Assembly (NCBI RefSeq): GCF_030116705.1
Contig: NZ_JAOTIK010000001.1
Span: 1,507,001 to 1,571,000, forward strand
Reading direction: 5' to 3'
Length of the DNA: 64,000 nucleotides
DNA from: Streptomyces sp. ML-6
Lineage (GTDB): Bacteria; Actinomycetota; Actinomycetes; Streptomycetales; Streptomycetaceae
The notes beneath the pieces were generated by a model, which saw nothing but the letters and a program-made list of their open reading frames with translations, made no database searches and was not told the origin of the DNA. A program made the position numbers and the translations under genes. This document shows positions 18,026 through 25,745 of the stretch, piece after piece; within the stretch, counting starts at the first letter, position 1, and every line of letters starts with the position of its first letter.

Positions 18026-18105
18026 GCGCCCAGCCTGGTGTGCCCCGCATTCATGGTCAATCACAGGAATCGGGGGCGCGCCCGAAGGATCCTCACGGGC
18101 GCGCC

Positions 18106-18139
18106 GCCCGTGCGCCGGAGCGGGCTCGGGCGCACGGGC
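18106..18139 (-). terminator. Hairpin after the DsbA-like gene
   Basis: An 11-bp perfect stem (18106-18116 with 18129-18139) and a 12-nt loop start 15 bases after the DsbA-like stop codon, reading in the minus direction. A weaker terminator candidate than others here. Confidence 0.5.
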
Positions 18140-18153
18140 CGCCCACCGCGGGC

Positions 18154-18876
18154 TCAGGCGTTCGTGCCGCCCACCGCGGGGACCTCGCAGGCGCCGTCCG
18201 GGCCGCAGGCCCCGGCGTCCTCGCCGATCATGGTCATCGGACGGTCCTTCCACGCCTGTTCGAGCGCCTGGGTGAAGACCTCGGCGGGCTGGCCGCCGGA
18301 GATGCCGTACCGCCGGTCGAACACGAAGAACGGCACCGCGTTGGCGCCCAGCTCGGCCGCCTCCCGCTCGTCGGCCCGCACCTCGTCCGCGTACGCCTGC
18401 GGGTCGGCGAGCACGGCCCGCGCCTCGCCGGCGTCGAGTCCGGCCTCCACGGCCAGCTCCACCAGCACCTCGCCGTCGTAGACGGACCGCTCCTCGGCGA
18501 AGTTGGCCCGGTAGGCGAGGTTCAGCAGCTCGTCCTGGCGGCCCCGGGCGCGGGCCAGGTGGAGCAGGCGGTGGATGTCGAAGGTGTTGCCGTGGTCGCG
18601 TCCCTCGGTGAGGTAGCCGAGTCCCTCGGCCCGCGCGTTGGCCGCGACGTTCGCCTCCATGGCCTGCGCTTCCTCACGGGTGCGCCCGTACTTCCGCGCC
18701 AGCATGTCGACCACCTGGACGGGCTCGTCCCCGGCGTACGTGGGATCGAGCTCGAAGGACCGGTGCACGATCTCGACCTCGTCGCGGTGGGCGAACTCCG
18801 CCAGGCCCTTCTCGAAGCGGGCCTTCCCGATGTAGCACCAGGGGCAGGCGATGTCGCTCCAGATCTCGACGCGCAT
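18154..18876 (-). CDS. DsbA family oxidoreductase, FrnE-like
   Basis: A 240-aa cytoplasmic thioredoxin-fold protein (no signal peptide). It opens MRVEIWSDIACPWCYIGKARFE with the redox motif C11-P-W-C14, has the helical insertion of DsbA-type proteins, and a cis-Pro loop at GANAVPFFVFD. This is the FrnE/2-hydroxychromene-2-carboxylate isomerase-like group. The C-terminal tail adds two Cys (GACGPDGACE). The ATG at 18876 has GGAGAGAAG a few bases upstream. It abuts the accessory cassette, so it marks that cassette's left border. Confidence 0.9.
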   Translation of the reverse strand: MRVEIWSDIACPWCYIGKARFEKGLAEFAHRDEVEIVHRSFELDPTYAGDEPVQVVDMLARKYGRTREEAQAMEANVAANARAEGLGYLTEGRDHGNTFDIHRLLHLARARGRQDELLNLAYRANFAEERSVYDGEVLVELAVEAGLDAGEARAVLADPQAYADEVRADEREAAELGANAVPFFVFDRRYGISGGQPAEVFTQALEQAWKDRPMTMIGEDAGACGPDGACEVPAVGGTNA

Positions 18877-19091
18877 GTCCTTCTTCTCTCCAAGTTCGCG
18901 GACAGTGTGAGGTGACCCTCTGTACAAGAGATCGAACAGGGCGACGAACCCACTCATTCCCGCCGTTGGGGCACAGCATCGTCCCTGGATACGCATTGCC
19001 GCTGTGGGCAGCGGACAATTCGGCGCGACGGACACCGCCCCAGCGTTACACTATCGACTGTCACAAACATTCCAGTCAGAGTGGAAGTCGA

Positions 19092-19502
19092 ATGAGTCGC
19101 ACGATCCGGGTGGACGACGACGTGTTTGCCAGGCTGCAGAGCCTCGCGGAACCCTTCACCGACACGCCCAACAGCGTCATCCGCAGGCTGCTCGGCCTGG
19201 CGGCCCCGGCGGCACGGGCCGGATGCCCGGCGCCCCCTGCAAGTTCATCCGCTGACGACTTCCCCCTGGCAGCCCTGATCGCCGAGGGACGGCTGCACGT
19301 GGGGCAGCAGTTGGTATGGCGCCGCCGCAACCTCAAACAGGTGCACCATGCTGTCGTGATCGAGGGCGGAGGCCTGAGGCTCGACGACGGCAGCGTCCAC
19401 GCGACACCGTCCGGTGCCGCCACCGCAATCGCAGGAAACCAGCAGAACGGCTGGAAGGTCTTCGCCACTGAGGACGGCACGCTGCTGAAGGACCTCCGGT
19501 GA
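19092..19502 (+). CDS. Ribbon-helix-helix plus RAMA domain protein
   Basis: A 136-aa protein. Residues 1-37 (MSRTIRVDDDVFARLQSLAE, then TPNSVIRRLLGL) look like a ribbon-helix-helix DNA-binding strand-helix-helix, close to SeqA/CopG N-termini. A short linker leads to residues 56-136, which match the RAMA pattern (LIAEGRLHVGQQLVWRR, HHAVVIEGGGLRLDDG, PSGAATAIAG, NGWKVF). RAMA domains are predicted readers associated with modified-DNA and restriction systems. It heads a three-gene cassette. An imperfect dyad GACTG...CAGTC (19056-19077) just upstream is a plausible autoregulatory site. Function inferred only. Confidence 0.75.
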   Translation: MSRTIRVDDDVFARLQSLAEPFTDTPNSVIRRLLGLAAPAARAGCPAPPASSSADDFPLAALIAEGRLHVGQQLVWRRRNLKQVHHAVVIEGGGLRLDDGSVHATPSGAATAIAGNQQNGWKVFATEDGTLLKDLR

Positions 19503-19566
19503 CCCCCATGAGCGCCGCCATGCGGCCACGGCCGGCCCACACCACACATGTCCCGGAAGGTGGAAC

Positions 19567-21183
19567 ATGGCAGGCGTGACCCAACCGAAGGTGAGCCGTG
19601 TCGATCCGCTCAGGCTGACCGAGTGGGCAAGGACCGGACGCATCCGCATCCCTCATTTTCAACGATCCTACGTATGGGACGCGTCGGACGCGGAGAGGCT
19701 TTTCGACAGCATCCTGCGCGGATACCCGATCGGCAATCTCCTCATGTGGCGCAAACCCGCACCTGCAGCCGATATCACCGTGGGCGAATTGCAGATCGAA
19801 GCACCGGAACACTCTGACGCCCTGTGGGTGGTGGACGGCCAGCAGCGGCTCACCACGCTCATCGGCGCCCTCACGGCGTCCGAGGAAACGGTGGACCGGC
19901 GGTTCCGTATCTTCTTCGACCTGCAGGCGGAAAAATTTGTCTCCGCCCCCCACTCCCAGCGGCCTCGCGAATACTGGCTTCCCGTCTGGGTCGCCCAGGA
20001 CAATCGCCGGCTGATCGCTTGGCAACGGGACCGCCCTTGGCTGACCGAGACGCAATACGACCTGTGCGACACCGTCGGCACAGCAATCCGCACCTACGAG
20101 ATCCCCATGTACGAGATCGAGGGCGATGACGAAAAGGCCCTTACCGAGATCTTCGACCGGATGAACACATTCGGGAAGTCGCTCAAGCGGTCCGAGATCT
20201 TCCGAGCCCTTCATTCCGGCCCGCTCGATGTCCAGCCCTCGGATCTCGACGCACTGCACGAAAGAATCACTGCGCTCGACTTCGGGGATTTCACAGAGCA
20301 GACATTGATGCAGAGCGTGATGGCGGTACGCGGAGGGAAAGTGGACCGCGACTTCCGACATGAATTCAGGAGCGACGAGGACCGACGCGCGTCTTTCGCC
20401 ACGACGGAGAAAGCCCTGAGAGTCGTCGTTGAATACCTACGAGAATATGCCGGTATCCCTCACATCCGCCTCCTGCCCTATGCCCTGTTCATCCCCGTGC
20501 TCACCCGCTACGCCGCCCTGTTCGGCTCCCCCGAAGGCAGAGCCGCAGAGCTGTTGCGCCGCTGGATCTGGCGAGGTTCCGCAGTGGGAGCGGCCCCGCA
20601 GGGCAATACGGTCGCACTGCGCCGTAACGCCAGCGCAGTGTACGGCGACCCTGCGGCCAGTGCAGGCCGACTGCTGGAGATCCTGCCGCCGGGCGGCGAG
20701 CGCTGGTCGCCCGATCTGACGCAGACCGCCCTGAACCGCGCCCAGGCAAAGCTCAACGTACTCGGACTGCTCTCAGCCAAGCCGGTTCTCCTCACTCCGG
20801 CGCACGGGCAGGACGGAACCCACTACCCGGCAGGCACACGCCTCGACCGGACAAGGCTTCTCAACGAGATGCTCGACAGCGGAAGTTCACCGTTGCTGCC
20901 GATCCTGACCGGGGATCGGACGATTGCCAGCAAACTGGTCCATCCAGCCATGGACCTGCCCCCCTGGACGGCGATCCGCGAGACAACGGGCGAGGCGGAG
21001 CTGCGTTCGCACTGCCTCGACATAAAAAGCGTGCACGCACTGGAACGGGGTGAATGGGATGACGACGACTTCATCTCTCACCGTGCGGAGCTCGCCGGAT
21101 CGACCATCGCCCGGCATGTACAGAGCATGGCGCTCTGGGGATTTCCGGATGGTCCGGAACTTGAATCATGGTTCGAAGCCTGA
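19567..21183 (+). CDS. DUF262 (GmrS/ParB-like NTPase) family protein
   Basis: A 538-aa protein. The DUF262 hallmarks are IPHFQRSYVWD near residues 27-37, the nucleotide motif VDGQQRLTTL at 89-98 (DGQQR 90-94) and FDRMNTFGKSL at 196-206. DUF262 domains in GmrSD, BrxU and SspE use NTP hydrolysis to gate a nuclease. The C-terminal half (about 300-538) is largely helical, and I see no clear HNH/DUF1524 His-Asn-His set, so the nuclease part may be absent or degenerate. GGAAGGTGG precedes the ATG. Codon third positions are less G/C than in neighbours, suggesting acquisition. The hipA-like gene starts 10 bases after its stop. Confidence 0.85.
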   Translation: MAGVTQPKVSRVDPLRLTEWARTGRIRIPHFQRSYVWDASDAERLFDSILRGYPIGNLLMWRKPAPAADITVGELQIEAPEHSDALWVVDGQQRLTTLIGALTASEETVDRRFRIFFDLQAEKFVSAPHSQRPREYWLPVWVAQDNRRLIAWQRDRPWLTETQYDLCDTVGTAIRTYEIPMYEIEGDDEKALTEIFDRMNTFGKSLKRSEIFRALHSGPLDVQPSDLDALHERITALDFGDFTEQTLMQSVMAVRGGKVDRDFRHEFRSDEDRRASFATTEKALRVVVEYLREYAGIPHIRLLPYALFIPVLTRYAALFGSPEGRAAELLRRWIWRGSAVGAAPQGNTVALRRNASAVYGDPAASAGRLLEILPPGGERWSPDLTQTALNRAQAKLNVLGLLSAKPVLLTPAHGQDGTHYPAGTRLDRTRLLNEMLDSGSSPLLPILTGDRTIASKLVHPAMDLPPWTAIRETTGEAELRSHCLDIKSVHALERGEWDDDDFISHRAELAGSTIARHVQSMALWGFPDGPELESWFEA

Positions 21184-21193
21184 GGAGAAATCC

Positions 21194-22387
21194 ATGCAAC
21201 GCGATGTGACAGCCTCGGTTTTTCTCGAAAACCGACAGGTGGGGGTTCTCGGATATCACGACGGCAACACCTGGTTCGATTACACCGACCTGAGCACGGA
21301 ACACCCGGTGCTGGGGCAAGGGTTCGAGCGGGATCCACGCAAACGCCGTTCGGGGAGCGGAAGCGTCCCGGAATGGTTTGCCAACCTGCTGCCCGAGCCC
21401 GGCAGTGGCCTGCGGCACATGATCGCCACGGAACTCGGAAAAAAGAAGCTTCACGACTTCGTGCTGCTCAGCCACCTGGGCGAGGACCTGCCGGGCGCGG
21501 TCCGGGTGGTTCCCGATGTCCCGCTCGACGGACTCCCGGACCATGAACCCACCAGTGTGTGTGAGCACGAACACGCTCTGCGTTTCTCGCTGGCCGGCGT
21601 CCAGCCGAAGTTCTCGATGCGATACGAGGGAAAGGCCCTCGTACTCCCTGCCACAGGCAGTGGGGGCGACTGGATCGTAAAACTACCCGATCAACGTTTT
21701 CCCGCCGTCCCGGAGAACGAGTTCGCCATGCTCCAGTGGGCCAAGAGGGCCGGAATCGACGTTCCCGATTCCCATCTCGTACCGGGAACCCTCATCCGGA
21801 ATCTGCCCGAGGGCACGATCGGGCCGGATGAACACGCTCTCGCAATCCGGCGGTTCGACCGTACGGACCACGGGCGTGTGCATCAGGAAGACTTCGCCCA
21901 GGTGCGCGAGGTATCCGCTGAGGCCAAGTACGACAAGGCCAATTACGAAGGGATCGGACGTGTCGTCAGCACGGTATGCCCTGCTGACGATGCCGTCGAG
22001 TACCTTCGCCGTCTCGTTGCTTTCATCCTCATGGGCAATGCCGACGCACACCTCAAGAACTGGACTCTGCGCTACCCCACCGGCCGTCAAGCACGACTGT
22101 CTCCGGCGTACGACCTGGTGTGTGTCACCGCGTACCCGAAGGCCGACCACAAGCTCGCGTTCCCTCTCGGTGGCAACACGAACACCGAGCTGATCACCAC
22201 GGAGAGTTTCCGCGGGCTCTCTGCGGCACTCGGACTGGCACCGGAGTTGATCACGCATACCGTGCGGGAGACGGTGGAAGCACTGACCGTCTCGTGGTCC
22301 GCCGTCAAGCACGACTTCGAAGTACCGGAGTTCGTGGCTGTGGCCATCGACCGCCGTCTCGCCTCGCTTCCACTGGTACGCGGTTGA
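21194..22387 (+). CDS. HipA-like serine/threonine kinase (toxin family)
   Basis: A 397-aa protein with the HipA layout: N-terminal couple-HipA region (PEWFANLLPE, LGEDLPGAV), SLAGVQPKFSM loop, IVKLP lysine strand, IRRFDR, HQEDFAQ, then catalytic loop GNADAHLKN with D284 and N289 and metal ligand D307 in LSPAYDL. The spacings (5 and 23) equal those of E. coli HipA D309/N314/D332, so the kinase looks intact. HipA enzymes phosphorylate aminoacyl-tRNA synthetases or other targets and are normally held by HipB. No HipB-type (Xre) gene is adjacent. The ribosome-binding site GAGGAGAAA overlaps the upstream stop region, indicating one operon with the DUF262 gene. Confidence 0.88.
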   Translation: MQRDVTASVFLENRQVGVLGYHDGNTWFDYTDLSTEHPVLGQGFERDPRKRRSGSGSVPEWFANLLPEPGSGLRHMIATELGKKKLHDFVLLSHLGEDLPGAVRVVPDVPLDGLPDHEPTSVCEHEHALRFSLAGVQPKFSMRYEGKALVLPATGSGGDWIVKLPDQRFPAVPENEFAMLQWAKRAGIDVPDSHLVPGTLIRNLPEGTIGPDEHALAIRRFDRTDHGRVHQEDFAQVREVSAEAKYDKANYEGIGRVVSTVCPADDAVEYLRRLVAFILMGNADAHLKNWTLRYPTGRQARLSPAYDLVCVTAYPKADHKLAFPLGGNTNTELITTESFRGLSAALGLAPELITHTVRETVEALTVSWSAVKHDFEVPEFVAVAIDRRLASLPLVRG

Positions 22388-22573
22388 GTGCGGGCAGCAG
22401 ACGCGGGTGGTACCCCGATGCCAGTTCCTGCCCTCCGGCAGCAGAGCCATCGACACATCACCGAAAGGGACACCCTCTGTCGCACGATCGGTGAGGTCGT
22501 TCACGGGCCCGGCGGATACTTCGGGTGGAACGCCGGCGCTCCGAGCACCCGCCGTGCCCGTCGGCCCCGGTCG
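22388..22573. other. Intergenic right border of the accessory cassette
   Basis: 186 bp between the hipA-like gene and the convergent small membrane protein gene. I see no gene, tRNA fragment or direct repeat matching the left border (18877-19091), so no attachment site can be claimed. Confidence 0.5.
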
Positions 22574-22939
22574 TCAGATGTAGCTGAGGATCAGCAACGC
22601 GGTCATGAGCTGCGCCGCGATGTGCAGGCCCAGCAGCCAGCCCCGCGCGGAGGGGAACGGCAGCAGCTTCCTCGGCCACGCCACCGCTGCGATGCCGAGA
22701 AGGAGTGCGGCCAGGAAGCACCCGGGGATCGAGCCCTCGGGCACGTCGGAGCACCGCATGCCATAGGTCACGCAGCCGGATGCCCGGGGCGAGCTCAGGG
22801 TGACGAGAAGAGAGCCGAAGCACACCGGCACCAGCATGATGAGACCGAACCAGGAGGCCGAACGGATGTTGCGGTCCGTGCGCTCGAGGTCGGCCCGGCG
22901 CCGGTCCGCGGTGTCGGGAGTGGTGTCCATGCGGTCCAC
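22574..22939 (-). CDS. Small membrane protein of unknown function
   Basis: A 121-aa protein with a charged N-terminus (RRRADLERTDRNIR) and three hydrophobic segments (WFGLIMLVPVCFGSLLV, CFLAALLLGIAAVA, LLGLHIAAQLMTALLIL). Two Cys flank the first loop. Not recognised. The GTG at 22939 has GGAGGG five bases upstream; an ATG at 22930 is the alternative. The ribosome-binding site and GTG lie inside a perfect 18-bp inverted repeat. Confidence 0.6.
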   Translation of the reverse strand: MDRMDTTPDTADRRRADLERTDRNIRSASWFGLIMLVPVCFGSLLVTLSSPRASGCVTYGMRCSDVPEGSIPGCFLAALLLGIAAVAWPRKLLPFPSARGWLLGLHIAAQLMTALLILSYI

Positions 22940-22973
22940 CCAACCCTCCGGTGGGCACCGGAGGGTTGGGTGG
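22936..22973. promoter_or_regulatory. 38-bp near-perfect palindrome over a start codon
   Basis: Arms 22936-22953 and 22956-22973 are exact reverse complements (18 bp each) with a two-base centre. In the minus-strand transcript the 3' arm contains GGAGGG and the GTG start of the small membrane protein gene, paired to CCCTCC in the 5' arm. It could block translation, act as an operator, or terminate plus-strand transcripts from the cassette. Confidence 0.8.
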
Positions 22974-23093
22974 TGGTACTCGGTTCCGCTGAGTATCCGC
23001 GCTCACTCGTTCGACCGTCCGGAGACCGGATCGCCCGTCCGGTCACCGCGCGAACCCGGCCCCACCGGAAGGGAGGTTCGGGGACGTCCCCGG

Positions 23094-24614
23094 TCAGGCG
23101 GGGCGGCCGTCCACCCGGCGGGGCAGGCCCAGGGGGTTGTCCTCGTGGAGCTCGGGCGGGAGCAGGGCCTCGGGGGTGGTCTGGTAGGTGATCGGGCGCA
23201 GCCAGCGTTCGATGGCGGTGGCGCCGACCGAGGTGGAGGTGGAGGTGGTGGCCGGGTAGGGGCCGCCGTGGTGCTGGGCGGGGGCGACGGCGACCCCGGT
23301 GGGCCAGCCGTTGACGAGGACCCGGCCGGCCAGTGGGGTGAGGGCGGCGAGGAGGCCGGGGGCGTCGGCGTCGGTCTCCTCGGTGGCGGTCTGGAGGGTG
23401 GCGGTGAGGTTGCCGGGGAGCCGGGAGAGGACGGCGGTGATCTCGTCGGTGCCGGTGTAACGGGCCACGACGGTGACGGGGCCGAAGCACTCCTCCAGGA
23501 GTTCGTCGTGCGGGCCCTCGGCGGTGAGCAGGGCGGCCGGTACGGTCAGGAAGCCGGCCGAGACGGTATGTTCGCCGCCCGCGCCGGGGGTGACGGGGGC
23601 CTCCACGTCGGGGAGTGCGGCCCGGGTGCGCACCCCGGCGACGAAGGCGTCGCGCATCCGGTGGTCGAGCAGGACGCCCGCCTCGGTGTCGCTGACCGCG
23701 TCGGTGAGGGCCTTCAGCAGCCGGTCGCCGTTCTCGCCGGCCGGGGCCAGGACGAAACCGGGCTTGGTGCAGAACTGGCCCGAGCCCAGGGTCATCGAGC
23801 CCGCGAGCCCGGCCCCGATCTGCTCGCCGCGCTCGGCGGCGGCGGCCTCGGTGACCACGACGGGGTTGAGGGAACCCAGCTCGCCGTGGAAGGGGATCGG
23901 GACGGGCCGGGCCGCCGCCGCGTCGAACAGGGCGCGTCCGCCGCGTACGGAGCCGGTGAAGCCGGCGGCGGCGACCAGCGAGTGCTTGATCAGTTCGACG
24001 CCCGCCCCGAAGCCGTGCACCAGGGTCAGCACGTCCTCGGGCAGGCCGACCCGGGCCGCCGCCCGGCGCAGCACGGAGGCGCACAGCTCGGAGGTGGCGG
24101 GGTGGTCGGGGTGGGCCTTGACGACGACCGGGCAGCCGGCCGCCAGCGCGCTCGCGGTGTCGCCGCCGGGGACGGAAAAGGCGAGCGGGAAGTTGCTGGC
24201 CGCGTACACGGCGACGACCCCGAGCGGGATCTTGTAGCGGCGCAGGTCGGGCCAGGGCGGGGTGCGGGTGTCGTCCGCGTGGTCGATGTGGACGTCCAGG
24301 AAGGCGCCCTCGTCGACGACCTCCGCGAAGGCCCTCAGCTGGGCTGCGGTGCGGGCGAGTTCGCCGGTGAGCCGGGCCGGGCCCAGCGCGGTCTCCGCGT
24401 CCGCCGCCTCGACCACGTGCTCCCCGGCCTCGGCGAGCAGATCGGCGGCCGTGCGCAGGAACGCGGCGCGCACCGTGCGGTCGGCGAGCGAGTCGCGTAC
24501 CGCGTGGGCGGCCCGGACGGCGCGGTCGACCTCCTCCGCCGTGGCCTCCACCGCGACCTGCTCACGCGGGTTCCCGGTGCGGGGGTCGACGCTCCAGACT
24601 GGTGTTGCTGCCAC
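23094..24614 (-). CDS. Aldehyde dehydrogenase (NADP+), 2-oxoglutarate-semialdehyde dehydrogenase type
   Basis: A 506-aa ALDH-superfamily enzyme. Visible: YKIPLGVVAVYAASNFPLAFSVPGGD (cofactor fold entry), VKAHPDHP, GFTGSVRGG, FHGELGSLNP with the general-base Glu, and the nucleophile C282 in GSGQFCTKPG. The NADP-type subgroup with this signature oxidises alpha-ketoglutarate semialdehyde (2,5-dioxopentanoate) to 2-oxoglutarate, the last step of oxidative uronate/aldarate degradation; kdgD and udh homologues lie 8 kb away. The GTG at 24614 has GGAAGG upstream. Divergent from an IclR regulator. Confidence 0.88.
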   Translation of the reverse strand: MAATPVWSVDPRTGNPREQVAVEATAEEVDRAVRAAHAVRDSLADRTVRAAFLRTAADLLAEAGEHVVEAADAETALGPARLTGELARTAAQLRAFAEVVDEGAFLDVHIDHADDTRTPPWPDLRRYKIPLGVVAVYAASNFPLAFSVPGGDTASALAAGCPVVVKAHPDHPATSELCASVLRRAAARVGLPEDVLTLVHGFGAGVELIKHSLVAAAGFTGSVRGGRALFDAAAARPVPIPFHGELGSLNPVVVTEAAAAERGEQIGAGLAGSMTLGSGQFCTKPGFVLAPAGENGDRLLKALTDAVSDTEAGVLLDHRMRDAFVAGVRTRAALPDVEAPVTPGAGGEHTVSAGFLTVPAALLTAEGPHDELLEECFGPVTVVARYTGTDEITAVLSRLPGNLTATLQTATEETDADAPGLLAALTPLAGRVLVNGWPTGVAVAPAQHHGGPYPATTSTSTSVGATAIERWLRPITYQTTPEALLPPELHEDNPLGLPRRVDGRPA

Positions 24615-24646
24615 CGTGCTTTTCCTTCCGCTCCACTGCCGCACAT

Positions 24647-24673
24647 CAGAATTTGTTCGGTATTCTGAACAAA
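24647..24673. promoter_or_regulatory. Nested palindromes, probable IclR operator
   Basis: TTTGTTC (24652-24658) pairs with GAACAAA (24667-24673) across 8 bases, and CAGAAT (24647-24652) pairs with ATTCTG (24662-24667) across 9. Both sit in the divergent gap close to the aldehyde dehydrogenase start, where a repressor site would be expected. Confidence 0.6.
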
Positions 24674-24804
24674 GTTCTCGATCGTGAATATGAAGCGACT
24701 CTATTTCCGGCTGTCCGACCTTGGCAAGGTGCCATCGGACCGGCCGGACACGGGAGTTCGAGGGGTCGCAGGGTCCGTGAACGGGCCGGAAGGAGCGTAG
24801 GTCG

Positions 24805-25575
24805 ATGTCCGCTGCCGAGTCCGGGGGGGCACAGGTCAAGTCCGCCGTGCGTACGGTGGAGCTGCTCGAGTACTTCGCGGGGCGACCGGGCATGCACTCG
24901 CTCGCCGCGGTGCAGGAGGCCGTCGGCTATCCCAAGTCCAGCCTGTACATGCTGCTGCGCACGCTGGTGGAGCTGGGCTGGGTGGAGACCGACGCGACGG
25001 GCACCCGGTACGGGATCGGGGTGCGGGCCCTGCTGGTCGGCACCTCGTACATCGACGGGGACGAGGTCGTCGCGGCGGCCCGGCCCACCCTGGACCGGCT
25101 CTCCGACGACACGGCGGAGACCATCCACCTGGCCCGGCTCGACGGGACGAGTGTGGTGTACCTCGCCACCCGGCAGTCCCAGCACTATCTGCGCCCCTTC
25201 ACCCGCGTCGGCCGCCGGCTGCCCGCCCACTCCACCTCCCTGGGCAAGGCGCTCCTGGCCACCCACAGCGACGAGCAGGTCCGCAAGATGCTGCCCGAGA
25301 CGCTGCCCGCGCTGACCGAACACACCATCACCGACCGCGAGAAGCTCATCGAGGAGCTGCATCTGGTCCGCGAGCAGGGGTACGCGGTGGACCGCGAGGA
25401 GAACACCCTCGGGCTGCGCTGCTTCGGCATCGCCATCCCCTACCGCACCCCCGCCCGCGATGCGGTCAGCTGCTCCGTGCCGGTCGCCCGGCTCACGCCC
25501 GCGCACGAACAGATGGTCAAGGACGCGCTGTTCGACGCGCGCGACCGGCTGACCCTCGCCACCCGGAGGCTCTGA
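24805..25575 (+). CDS. IclR family transcriptional regulator
   Basis: A 256-aa regulator: N-terminal winged helix (VKSAVRTVELLEYFAGRPGMHSL and PKSSLYMLLRTLVELGWVE) followed by the IclR effector domain (GTSVVYLATRQS, GRRLPAHSTSLGKALLA, EQGYAVDREENTLGLRCFGIAIP). Divergent from the aldehyde dehydrogenase, so it probably senses a uronate-pathway intermediate; the ligand is not known. GGAAGGAG precedes the ATG. Confidence 0.93.
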   Translation: MSAAESGGAQVKSAVRTVELLEYFAGRPGMHSLAAVQEAVGYPKSSLYMLLRTLVELGWVETDATGTRYGIGVRALLVGTSYIDGDEVVAAARPTLDRLSDDTAETIHLARLDGTSVVYLATRQSQHYLRPFTRVGRRLPAHSTSLGKALLATHSDEQVRKMLPETLPALTEHTITDREKLIEELHLVREQGYAVDREENTLGLRCFGIAIPYRTPARDAVSCSVPVARLTPAHEQMVKDALFDARDRLTLATRRL

Positions 25576-25655
25576 CCTCTCGGAACTCTCCCCGCGTCGT
25601 GACGCGCGCCCGCGGCGGGGCGGCCCCCGGGCCGCCGCCCGACCCGCCGGGACGA

Positions 25656-25718
25656 CCCGGTGACGATTCGTCTCCGCCGCGCGGCGGAGACGAATCGTCA
25701 CCGGGCACGACGTGCCCG
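25656..25718. promoter_or_regulatory. Perfect 50-bp palindrome with an overlapping 17-bp palindrome
   Basis: Bases 25656-25680 and 25681-25705 are exact reverse complements with no spacer: a 25-bp-arm perfect palindrome. A second one, CGGGCACG-A-CGTGCCCG (25702-25718), overlaps its right end. It lies between the iclR stop and the ATG at 25746. It may terminate iclR, or be an operator for the membrane protein-two-component operon. Confidence 0.9.
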
Positions 25719-25745
25719 CCCGGGCCGCACGGAAGGGTGGGTGCC

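Noticed and set aside
18877..22573. Integrative element with attachment sites around the DUF262/HipA cassette
   Set aside because: No integrase, transposase, tRNA or matching direct repeats were seen at the borders; acquisition is inferred only from codon use.
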